From Betaproteobacteria bacterium (GTDB lineage: Bacteria > Pseudomonadota > Gammaproteobacteria > Burkholderiales > SG8-39), in contig QYQC01000225.1 of the NCBI GenBank assembly GCA_007280315.1, forward strand, positions 1 through 6,673: 6,673 nt of DNA, given 5' to 3'. The notes beneath the pieces are model-generated. The model saw nothing but the letters and a program-made list of their open reading frames with translations, had not been told where the DNA came from and ran no database searches. This document shows, one piece after another, positions 1-4,631 of this stretch. Within the stretch, counting starts at the first letter, position 1, and every line of letters starts with the position of its first letter. The translations under genes were made by a program, and so were the position numbers.

Positions 1-52
<52 letters not shown>

Positions 53-58
53 TTGAAG

Positions 59-99
59 AACGGGTTGTAGACCAAGGTCTGCAGCCCGTTTATCTTTTT
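59..99 (+). terminator. Intrinsic terminator of the tRNA transcript
   Basis: A long hairpin is formed by AACGGGTTGTAGAC (59-72) and GTCTGCAGCCCGTT (77-90) around a CAAG loop. All 14 positions pair, two of them as G-U. The T-rich tract TATCTTTTT (91-99) follows on the plus strand. It begins nine bases after the tRNA CCA end, so it most simply ends the tRNA-Pro transcript. The minus-strand kinase gene ends at 221, facing it, and the A-rich bases left of the stem are too few to make it a convincing terminator in that direction. Confidence 0.85.
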
Positions 100-118
100 G
101 GAGTGATGGATGTGCCTG

Positions 119-169
119 CTTGTCGCCCGCAAAATCGCCAATGATGCGCTCGCTGCTCCCGGCGACAAG
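119..169. repeat. 9-bp inverted repeat downstream of the RIO kinase gene
   Basis: CTTGTCGCC (119-127) and GGCGACAAG (161-169) are perfect inverted copies separated by 33 bases. They lie in the non-coding stretch between the tRNA terminator and the end of the kinase gene. There is no T-tract on either side, so it is not a standard intrinsic terminator. It could be a 3'-UTR stem of the kinase mRNA, or chance in GC-rich DNA. Confidence 0.3.
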
Positions 170-220
170 GGACTTTGCTCCGCAGTGCGCGCATTGTGCG
201 CCAGCGCGATAGTCATCGAA

Positions 221-1072
221 CTATTGTTCCAGCGCCTGCTTGTAGCGTATGCGCGCGGCCTCCTCCTTCTTTACATCGTCGATTTCGCGCATGACGCCGC
301 GGACGTCGGCGGGCTTTTCGCTGCGCGCAAAGCAACCGCTTAGCGCGATCTCCGGGTGCAGCTTGCCGCTCTCGTAAATCGCCCAGATCTCGCGGCCGTA
401 ATCGGTGCCGCGAAGCTCGGGGGCGTACTGGCCGAAGTAAGAGGCCAGGTTGTCGACGTCGCGAAACAGCATCGCACCGGCACTGTTGTTCCCGGCTGCA
501 TCTACCGCCTGCGGCAGGTCGATGATCACCGGCCCGTCGCTGCCGACGAGCACGTTGTACTCGGACAGATCTCCGTGGACGATCCCGGCGCAAAGCATGC
601 GCACCACTTGTCTCACCAGCCTGTAATGGTATTCGCGCGCCTGCACGGCATTTAGTGCCAGATCATTGAGCCTTGGCGCCGCATTGCCGGAATCGTCGGT
701 CACCAGTTCCATCAACAGGACGCCTTCGAGGAAATTGTACGGTTTTGGTACACGTACACCGGCAGCGGCAAGACGGTGCAGCGCGTCCACTTCGGCGTTT
801 TGCCATGCCTGTTCCTGTTCCTGGCGGCCGTAGCGGGAACCCTTCTCCATAGCCCGCGCGCGGCGGCTGTTCTTGACTTTGCGGCCTTCCGTGTACTGGA
901 CGTTCTGGCGGAAGCTGCGCCTGTCGGCCTCCTTGTATACCTTGGCGCAGCGCCGGTCTTCGCCGCAGCGGACCACGTAGACCTCCGCCTCCTTGCCGCT
1001 CATGAGCTGGCGCATGACCTCATCGATGAGGCCTTCATCGATCAGGGGTTGGAGTCTTTTCGGTATTTTCAT
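221..1072 (-). CDS. RIO-family atypical serine kinase/ATPase (bacterial RIO, RIO1-like)
   Basis: This 283-residue protein carries the RIO kinase fold with its key residues intact. They are an ATP loop S-G-K-E-A-E-V-Y (25-32), a likely ATP-binding lysine K44 in CAKVYK, a catalytic loop HGDLSEYNVL with D168 and N173 (166-175), and the metal-binding aspartate D185 in IIDLPQ. The last is the RIO counterpart of the DFG motif. The C-terminus is charged and helical (about 255-283). In archaea and eukaryotes RIO1 acts in small-subunit ribosome maturation; bacterial substrates are largely unknown, so a ribosome role here is inference. The ATG start is supported by GGAAAGG (1078-1084, minus strand) five bases upstream. 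The gene is monocistronic, facing the tRNA on one side and divergent from the hemerythrin gene on the other. Family assignment is secure, function is not. Confidence 0.92.
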   Translation of the reverse strand: MKIPKRLQPLIDEGLIDEVMRQLMSGKEAEVYVVRCGEDRRCAKVYKEADRRSFRQNVQYTEGRKVKNSRRARAMEKGSRYGRQEQEQAWQNAEVDALHRLAAAGVRVPKPYNFLEGVLLMELVTDDSGNAAPRLNDLALNAVQAREYHYRLVRQVVRMLCAGIVHGDLSEYNVLVGSDGPVIIDLPQAVDAAGNNSAGAMLFRDVDNLASYFGQYAPELRGTDYGREIWAIYESGKLHPEIALSGCFARSEKPADVRGVMREIDDVKKEEAARIRYKQALEQ

Positions 1073-1123
1073 GGGCGCCTTTCCGCGCGGCTCTGGCGCT
1101 CGATGATGGTGCGTAGCAGTGCC

Positions 1124-1129
1124 ATTTTA
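1124..1129 (-). promoter_or_regulatory. Possible -10 box of the RIO kinase gene
   Basis: On the minus strand TAAAAT (five of six consensus bases) lies about 50 bases upstream of the kinase ATG, which would give a leader of roughly 45 nt. No good -35 element sits 16-18 bp upstream, so this is a weak call. It would need an activator or could be chance. Confidence 0.3.
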
Positions 1130-1185
1130 CGCGACCTTCGCAACTGCCTGTTCGATCGCCTGGTCCAGGTCGAATTCGCGACTTC

Positions 1186-1199
1186 TTGACTCAAGTCAA
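1186..1199 (+). promoter_or_regulatory. FNR/FixK/DNR-type binding box upstream of bacteriohemerythrin
   Basis: TTGAC-TCAA-GTCAA is a perfect 14-bp palindrome of the Crp/Fnr-family layout TTGAN6TCAA (FNR consensus TTGAT-N4-ATCAA; FixK/DNR-like sites accept C/G at the fifth position). Its centre (1192.5) lies about 40 bp upstream of the expected start for a weak -10, CATGAT (1221-1226). That is the spacing of a class II activator site. It sits in the divergent region, but geometry favours the rightward hemerythrin gene, whose product binds oxygen. The motif is seen directly; the regulator and the direction of control are inferred. Confidence 0.6.
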
Positions 1200-1220
1200 A
1201 GAACGCTGAAACGCATCCGG

Positions 1221-1226
1221 CATGAT
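1221..1226 (+). promoter_or_regulatory. Candidate -10 box of the hemerythrin gene
   Basis: CATGAT matches four of six -10 consensus bases. A start near 1233 would place the FNR-type box centre at about -40.5 and leave a leader of about 43 nt before the GTG start. There is no matching -35, which is expected for an activator-dependent class II promoter. The call rests on geometry rather than on a strong motif. Confidence 0.35.
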
Positions 1227-1275
1227 CCAACCAGCTTTGTCGCGTTGACGACAATCCAGGCCGGGGAGGGGCAGG

Positions 1276-1701
1276 GTGGAGAAGAGCGAATGGGAAATTA
1301 CCTGGAGCGATAAATTCGAGGTCGGTATTGCCGAATTGGACGACGAACACCGGCAATTCATTTCGCGCGTGAATCAACTGAACAAGGCGATCATCGAGTC
1401 CGAGGACAAATCAGCAGTTCAACGCGCGATGAACCTGATGTTGATAGAAACGGGCCATCATTTCGGACACGAACAGGATCTGCTGGCGCAATGGAAATAT
1501 CCGGAAGCTGCCGCCCACAGTGCCAAGCATGTGGAACTCATGCAGCGGTTTGAGCGCGTAATGAAAGAAATTGCCGACAGCGACATCAGCTTCGTCTGGG
1601 CGGCGAAAGGCCTGCATCTCAAGCAGCTACTGGTCGAACATTTGTTGAAGGAAGACATGAAATATCGGGATTTTCTGCGGGCACAGGATAGGCCGGGCTA
1701 G
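1276..1701 (+). CDS. Bacteriohemerythrin (single-domain, di-iron oxygen-binding protein)
   Basis: This 141-residue protein has the complete hemerythrin ligand set in the right order and spacing: H25 (DDEHRQF), H62 and E66 (HFGHE), H81 and H85 (HSAKH), and H122 and D127 (EHLLKED). It also has the typical N-terminal W-S-D-x-F-x-V-G motif. The four-helix bundle holds a mu-oxo di-iron centre that binds O2 reversibly in the cytoplasm. In bacteria such proteins are linked to oxygen storage, delivery to oxygenases or oxidases, or sensing. No signalling domain is fused. The start is GTG at 1276: GGAGG at 1265-1269 lies six bases upstream, and the nearby ATG at 1290 is out of frame. An FNR-type box upstream suggests oxygen-dependent expression. 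No plus-strand T-tract terminator follows; the hairpin downstream ends a minus-strand RNA instead. Confidence 0.94.
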   Translation: MEKSEWEITWSDKFEVGIAELDDEHRQFISRVNQLNKAIIESEDKSAVQRAMNLMLIETGHHFGHEQDLLAQWKYPEAAAHSAKHVELMQRFERVMKEIADSDISFVWAAKGLHLKQLLVEHLLKEDMKYRDFLRAQDRPG

Positions 1702-1709
1702 GCGATTGG

Positions 1710-1746
1710 AAAAAAAAACCGGTGGCGCTGTTAGCAACGCCACCGG
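1710..1746 (-). terminator. Strong intrinsic terminator reading leftward
   Basis: On the minus strand CCGGTGGCG (1746-1738) pairs perfectly with CGCCACCGG (1727-1719) around a ten-base loop, and nine T follow at once (1718-1710). On the plus strand the run is nine A before the stem and there is no T-tract after it, so it works for minus-strand transcripts. It ends the candidate sRNA. The hairpin begins eight bases after the hemerythrin stop (nine-A tract just before it), so it may also protect that mRNA's 3' end, but it is not a standard terminator for it. Confidence 0.88.
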
Positions 1747-1788
1747 CTAGAAGACGGGATTCCAAAGGAGGAGGAGGAGAAACCCCGC
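1710..1788 (-). ncRNA. Candidate anti-Shine-Dalgarno sRNA, about 79 nt
   Basis: All parts of an independent sRNA gene are visible on the minus strand. A promoter predicts a start at G1788, seven bases past the -10. The RNA begins with a stem CGGGGUU (1787-1781) pairing with AAUCCCG (1761-1755), seven pairs including one G-U. The 19-nt loop (1780-1762) carries four tandem CCU units (1777-1766) followed by UU. The CCUCCUUU stretch equals the anti-SD region near the 3' end of betaproteobacterial 16S rRNA as I know it. A short linker then leads to a strong intrinsic terminator. Loop-displayed CU-rich seeds are the design of anti-SD sRNAs reported in proteobacteria (Rhodobacter CcsR RNAs; toxic anti-SD RNAs of Betaproteobacteria), recalled from memory. 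Predicted role: trans-acting blocker of ribosome binding sites. Expression is not shown, and an overlapping 68-codon minus-strand ORF is a weaker alternative. Confidence 0.68.
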
Positions 1789-1794
1789 AAACGA

Positions 1795-1823
1795 ATAATA
1801 CGACAAGTTATGATGCATTGCAA
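1795..1823 (-). promoter_or_regulatory. Sigma70-type promoter of the candidate sRNA
   Basis: Read on the minus strand, TTGCAA (1823-1818, four of six consensus bases) and TATTAT (1800-1795, five of six) are separated by exactly 17 bp. The upstream DNA is AT-rich, which would suit an UP element. The predicted start is G1788. The next recognisable element downstream is the CU-rich hairpin and its terminator, with no ribosome binding site or ORF starting after it. Confidence 0.6.
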
Positions 1824-1836
1824 TAAAAATTGCGAT
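1817..1836. repeat. Inverted repeat covering the sRNA -35 element
   Basis: ATTGCAAT (1817-1824) and ATTGCGAT (1829-1836) are inverted copies with one mismatch (a G-U pair in RNA) around AAAA. The left arm contains the whole -35 box of the candidate sRNA promoter, so it is placed like an operator. I do not recognise a specific regulator. In DNA this AT-rich, short inverted repeats can arise by chance. Confidence 0.4.
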
Positions 1837-1896
1837 CCGTGCTTTAAATTCAATGATTTTATCATTTGTTTTTCTGATGTTACTCATCATGTAATG

Positions 1897-1921
1897 CATA
1901 TTGATGCGCTGCATCAATATG
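1897..1921. repeat. 11-bp perfect inverted repeat, likely operator for the GNAT gene
   Basis: CATATTGATGC (1897-1907) and GCATCAATATG (1911-1921) are perfect inverted copies around the 3-bp spacer GCT. The 25-bp dyad contains the likely -35 hexamer TTGATG (1901-1906) of the acetyltransferase gene and ends a few bases before its -10. That position suits a dimeric repressor. A hairpin with a three-base loop would be strained, which favours a DNA site over an RNA structure. The regulator is unknown, and no regulator gene lies next to it. Confidence 0.6.
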
Positions 1922-1930
1922 GTATATATA
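1901..1930 (+). promoter_or_regulatory. Candidate promoter of the GNAT gene
   Basis: TTGATG (1901-1906) serves as -35 and TATATA as -10. The alternating TA run allows 1923-1928 (16-bp spacer) or 1925-1930 (18-bp spacer). A start around 1935-1937 leaves a leader of about 25 nt to the ATG at 1961. This start would exclude the upstream TTG/ATG codons near 1901 as translation starts. Confidence 0.45.
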
Positions 1931-1960
1931 TCGTATGACAGCAGATGCCTCAATTACTTG

Positions 1961-2560
1961 ATGATCATCAGGCCACTTACCGTTTTTGAACGCGAAGCGG
2001 TCAGGCAATTTTATCTTTCGCTTACGCCCGACGACCGCCGCAGGCGTTTTTGCAGCATGCTTTCCGATGAGACTATCTCCGGATATGTATCCCGTCTGAA
2101 TTTCGCCAAGGACACCATCCTTGGTGCGTTCGACGAACAGGCGCAGCTGATCGCAGTGGCCGAGCTCATCAGCGGTGCCGCAGCAGGTGAAATGGCGTTC
2201 TCGGTGCGGCCGGACCGGCGCGAGCAGAAGATCGGCACGCAACTCATGCAGCGGCTGTTGCGCCGCGCCAGGATGTGCGGCATCGGCAGAGTGTTCGTAC
2301 TGTTCCTCGCGGATAATGCACCCATGCGCCGCATGGCCAGCCGAGCAGGAATGACGATTGGCACCGTCGACGGCGAAGCCCACGCCGAGCGGGACCTGCA
2401 GAAGCCAAGCGCGGAAGAACTGGCGCAGTGGTTCATGGAGGAAAGTCTGTCGCATGGCGGGTATTTCGGAACTCTGGGAATTGCACGCTGGGGCTCGCTC
2501 GTGAACCGAAGCGCCGGCGCCGCCCCGGTACCAACCGAAACGCTGACTGCGGTAATCTGA
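1961..2560 (+). CDS. GNAT-family N-acetyltransferase
   Basis: This 199-residue protein (from ATG 1961) has a GNAT fold. It opens with strand beta1, MIIRPLT, followed by helix alpha1-alpha2 (8-45). The acetyl-CoA pyrophosphate-binding motif A is V82-R-P-D-R-R-E-Q-K-I-G-T, with I91-G92 at the helix start (R/Q-x-x-G-x pattern). Motif B lies around 112-132 (VFVLFLADNAPMRRMASRAG), where N119 and the RAGM turn are typical. The substrate cannot be told from sequence. The reading frame is open back to TTG 1901, but the family N-terminus and the predicted transcription start favour 1961. There is no clear Shine-Dalgarno before any of these starts, so initiation may be weak or leader-dependent. The gene is probably monocistronic and under the palindromic operator upstream. 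A small GC-rich dyad (2585-2601) follows the stop. Confidence 0.85.
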   Translation: MIIRPLTVFEREAVRQFYLSLTPDDRRRRFCSMLSDETISGYVSRLNFAKDTILGAFDEQAQLIAVAELISGAAAGEMAFSVRPDRREQKIGTQLMQRLLRRARMCGIGRVFVLFLADNAPMRRMASRAGMTIGTVDGEAHAERDLQKPSAEELAQWFMEESLSHGGYFGTLGIARWGSLVNRSAGAAPVPTETLTAVI

Positions 2561-2584
2561 TTTGCGTTGAAAGTTGCGGCGATG

Positions 2585-2601
2585 CACGCGCCGACCGCGT
2601 G
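2585..2601. repeat. Small GC-rich dyad after the GNAT gene
   Basis: CACGCG (2585-2590) and CGCGTG (2596-2601) pair perfectly around CCGAC. It lies 24 bases after the acetyltransferase stop and 64 before the next start. No T-tract follows, so at best it is a weak or Rho-assisted terminator, or an mRNA 3'-end stem. Confidence 0.3.
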
Positions 2602-2665
2602 TCTGGTATTCCCGCGCGCTTTGCCTTAGGATGACCGGAATCTTTCATCCGCCTCCGGAGCTCCC

Positions 2666-3814
2666 GTGCCCCCTGTGATTACCTGCGTAGAAGACCTGCG
2701 CCTTCTGGCCAAGCGGCGCGTGCCGCGCATGTTTTACGACTACGCGGATTCGGGTTCGTGGACCGAAGCAACTTATCGCGCCAACGAGAGCGACTTTGCC
2801 AGCATCAAGCTGCGCCAGCGCGTCGCGGTGAATATGGAACACCGAAGTTTGAAGAGCACCATGGTTGGGCAGGCCCTGGCCATGCCCGTCGCGCTGGCGC
2901 CGGTAGGGCTCGTAGGCATGCAGCATGCCGATGGCGAAATACTGGCAGCGCGTGCGGCAGAGAAATTCGGTGTGCCGTTCACGCTCTCCACCATGAGCAT
3001 CTGCTCGATCGAAGATGTCGCCGAAAACGTGAGCAAGCCGTTCTGGTTTCAGCTCTATGTGATGCGCGATCGCGAATTCATCAAGCGGCTGATCGATCGC
3101 GCCAAATCGGCCGGCTGTTCCGCGCTGGTGCTCACGCTCGACCTGCAAATCATGGGTCAGCGGCACAAGGACATCATCAACGGCCTGTCGGCGCCGCCCA
3201 AGATCACATTCGGCAACATGCTCAATATGAGCACCAAGCCGCGCTGGGGCCTGGGGATGCTGGGAACCAAACGCCATACCTTCCGCAACGTCGTCGGTCA
3301 CATCAGCGGGCTCGACAGCATGAGCTCGCTCTCGGCTTGGAGTGCGAGCCAGCTCGATCCCACGCTGAGCTGGGACGACGTGCAGTGGATCAAGGAGCGC
3401 TGGGGCGGCAAACTGATCTTGAAGGGCATCATGGATGCCGAAGACGCCGAAATCGCCGCGCGCTCCGGCGCCGATGCCATCATCGTTTCCAACCATGGCG
3501 GACGCCAGCTCGACGGCGCGCCGTCGTCGATCGCCGCCCTGCCGTCGATCGCGCAGGCAGTGGGCGACAAAATCGAGGTGTTGATGGACGGCGGCATACG
3601 CTCCGGACAGGACGTGATCAAAGCGCTGGCCCTCGGCGCCAAGGGCGTGTTCATCGGCCGCGCGTTCGTCTACGGCCTGGGCGCGATGGGCGAGGCGGGG
3701 GTCAGGACCTGTCTCGAAATCATTCAAAAAGAACTCGATGTCACCATGGCGTTTTGTGGCCTGCGCGATGTGAAGCAGGTGAATAGCGCGATTTTGGTGC
3801 CGGGGACCTATTAG
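2666..3814 (+). CDS. FMN-dependent alpha-hydroxy-acid dehydrogenase (LldD / glycolate oxidase family)
   Basis: This 382-residue TIM-barrel flavoprotein oxidises an L-2-hydroxy acid to the 2-oxo acid, probably L-lactate or a relative, passing electrons to the respiratory chain or to O2. The active-site set of the family is complete: Y24 (FYDY), the FMN segment APVGLVGM (78-85), Q129 and Y131 (QLY), T157 and D159 (LTLD), K253 (LKGI), the catalytic base H277 and R280 in SNHGGRQLDG (275-284), the phosphate-binding DGGIRSG (308-314), and G331-R332. Length is close to E. coli LldD (396). The substrate cannot be separated among lactate, glycolate, mandelate and others, so no symbol is given. The GTG start is chosen because GGAG (2657-2660) lies five bases upstream; the next GTG (2675) would be too far from it. 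No lld regulator or permease is nearby, and the gene appears to stand alone. Confidence 0.92.
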   Translation: MPPVITCVEDLRLLAKRRVPRMFYDYADSGSWTEATYRANESDFASIKLRQRVAVNMEHRSLKSTMVGQALAMPVALAPVGLVGMQHADGEILAARAAEKFGVPFTLSTMSICSIEDVAENVSKPFWFQLYVMRDREFIKRLIDRAKSAGCSALVLTLDLQIMGQRHKDIINGLSAPPKITFGNMLNMSTKPRWGLGMLGTKRHTFRNVVGHISGLDSMSSLSAWSASQLDPTLSWDDVQWIKERWGGKLILKGIMDAEDAEIAARSGADAIIVSNHGGRQLDGAPSSIAALPSIAQAVGDKIEVLMDGGIRSGQDVIKALALGAKGVFIGRAFVYGLGAMGEAGVRTCLEIIQKELDVTMAFCGLRDVKQVNSAILVPGTY

Positions 3815-3827
3815 AGCGACACCGACG

Positions 3828-3855
3828 TTGTAGTCGCGCGCTGCGCGCCGTACAA
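3828..3855. repeat. Interrupted inverted repeat between the dehydrogenase gene and surE
   Basis: The outer arms TTGTA (3828-3832) and TACAA (3851-3855) and the inner arms GCGCG (3836-3840) and CGCGC (3844-3848) surround CTG, with a small asymmetric internal loop. No T-tract follows. It may be a weak terminator-like stem for the upstream gene or a protein site just upstream of the surE -10. It occupies the place where a -35 would be expected. Confidence 0.35.
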
Positions 3856-3872
3856 GAACAGGCGCTGTCCTT

Positions 3873-3878
3873 TATAAT
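3873..3878 (+). promoter_or_regulatory. Consensus -10 box immediately upstream of surE
   Basis: TATAAT is a perfect -10 hexamer ending only nine bases before the surE ATG (3888). A start six or seven bases downstream would fall at 3884-3885, giving a leader of three or four nucleotides. No good -35 lies 16-18 bp upstream (the place holds GTACAA). Either the promoter is activator-dependent or the hexamer is not the only promoter of the surE-pcm-nlpD-rpoS operon. Confidence 0.55.
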
Positions 3879-3887
3879 CCGGGGCTC

Positions 3888-4631
3888 ATGCGCATCCTAC
3901 TCAGCAACGACGACGGCTATTTTTCTCCCGGAATTGCACGTCTCGCCGAAGTCCTCGCCAGCGTCGCCGAAATTACCGTGGTCGCCCCTGAACGCGATCG
4001 CAGCGGCGCCTCAAACTCCCTCACCCTGGACCGGCCGCTATCGGTCAAGCGTGCAGCCAACGGCTTTTTGTTCGTCAACGGCACGCCCACCGACTGCGTG
4101 CATCTGGCTGTGACCGGGCTGCTAGATCAACTGCCCGACATGGTGGTGTCGGGCATCAATCTCGGCGCCAACATGGGCGACGACACCATCTACTCGGGTA
4201 CCGTCGCAGCGGCCACGGAGGGATTTCTGCTCGGCATCCCGTCGATCGCGGTGTCGCTGGCGAGCAAAGTCGGCAGACATTTCGATACTGCTGCCAGGGC
4301 GACGCTGGAAATGGTTGAGCGCCTGCGCCGTGTCCCCATGTCGGGCCCGGTGCTGCTCAATATCAATGTTCCCGATCTGCCCTACGAAAAAGTGCGTGGG
4401 ATCGAGATCACGCGCCTGGGAAAGCGCCACAAGGCCGAGCCGGTGGTGAAGGAAGTCAATCCGCGTAAGGAGACCGTCTATTGGGTCGGACCGGCCGGCG
4501 GCGCACAGGATGCAGGTGAAGGCACGGATTTTTTTGCCGTTGCGGCGCAACGGGTATCGGTGACGCCGTTGCAGATCGATCTCACACACTTCGCACAGAT
4601 TCCGCTGTTGCGCGACTGGCTGAAGCAATGA
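3888..4631 (+). CDS. surE: 5'/3'-nucleotidase SurE (stationary-phase survival protein)
   Basis: This 247-residue protein is a cytoplasmic metal-dependent phosphatase that removes phosphate from 5'- and 3'-nucleoside monophosphates and, in E. coli, also acts on short polyphosphate. The signature N-terminus MRILLSNDDGYFSPGI supplies metal ligands D8 and D9. S39 lies in the DRSGASNSLT loop, and N91 sits in SGINLGANMGDDTIYSGTVAAA. The segment FVNGTPTDCVHLA (62-74) is also typical. Length is close to the E. coli protein (253). The ATG follows a -10 box so closely that little leader remains, and only GGGG stands upstream as a poor Shine-Dalgarno. Its stop overlaps the pcm start as ATGA, so the two are coupled. 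The gene heads the stationary-phase operon. Confidence 0.97.
   Translation: MRILLSNDDGYFSPGIARLAEVLASVAEITVVAPERDRSGASNSLTLDRPLSVKRAANGFLFVNGTPTDCVHLAVTGLLDQLPDMVVSGINLGANMGDDTIYSGTVAAATEGFLLGIPSIAVSLASKVGRHFDTAARATLEMVERLRRVPMSGPVLLNINVPDLPYEKVRGIEITRLGKRHKAEPVVKEVNPRKETVYWVGPAGGAQDAGEGTDFFAVAAQRVSVTPLQIDLTHFAQIPLLRDWLKQ

Noticed and set aside
1069..1377. 102-codon minus-strand ORF whose stop overlaps the RIO kinase start as ATGA
   Set aside because: Most of it is antisense to the hemerythrin start and the intergenic FNR box, with no domain or clear ribosome binding site. The ATGA overlap alone is not enough to call a leader gene.
1852..1866. AATGAT-TTT-ATCATT dyad as a Fur box
   Set aside because: The half-sites resemble Fur hexamers, but the 3-bp spacing does not fit the 6-1-6 or 19-bp Fur layout. 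It also lies too far upstream of the sRNA promoter for ordinary Fur repression.
1810..1938. 42-codon plus-strand ORF behind the (AGG)4 purine run
   Set aside because: The purine run ends 30 bases before the ATG, too far for a ribosome binding site. The composition is that of AT-rich intergenic DNA, and the run is better explained as the complement of the sRNA loop.
1747..1953. 68-codon minus-strand ORF with a Phe-Leu-rich C-terminus ending right at the terminator stem
   Set aside because: It needs a TTG start, or inner ATGs without any Shine-Dalgarno. Its Leu run is only the CTC repeat of the sRNA loop, and a good promoter lies inside it. A small membrane protein is not excluded if conservation of the reading frame is found.
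1901..1960. Upstream extension of the GNAT ORF to the TTG at 1901
   Set aside because: The added residues do not fit a GNAT N-terminus, and they would be encoded across the operator and -10 region, before the likely transcription start.
1710..2560. GNAT gene plus sRNA as a toxin-antitoxin pair
   Set aside because: GNAT toxins (TacT/AtaT type) pair with a ribbon-helix-helix antitoxin directly upstream, and none is present. The sRNA is divergent and not complementary to the GNAT mRNA beyond generic SD-type pairing.
2645..3727. 360-codon minus-strand ORF opposite the alpha-hydroxy-acid dehydrogenase
   Set aside because: It is a shadow of a high-GC gene with full catalytic motifs on the other strand. 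Its composition is Arg/Ala/His-rich with no recognisable domain.
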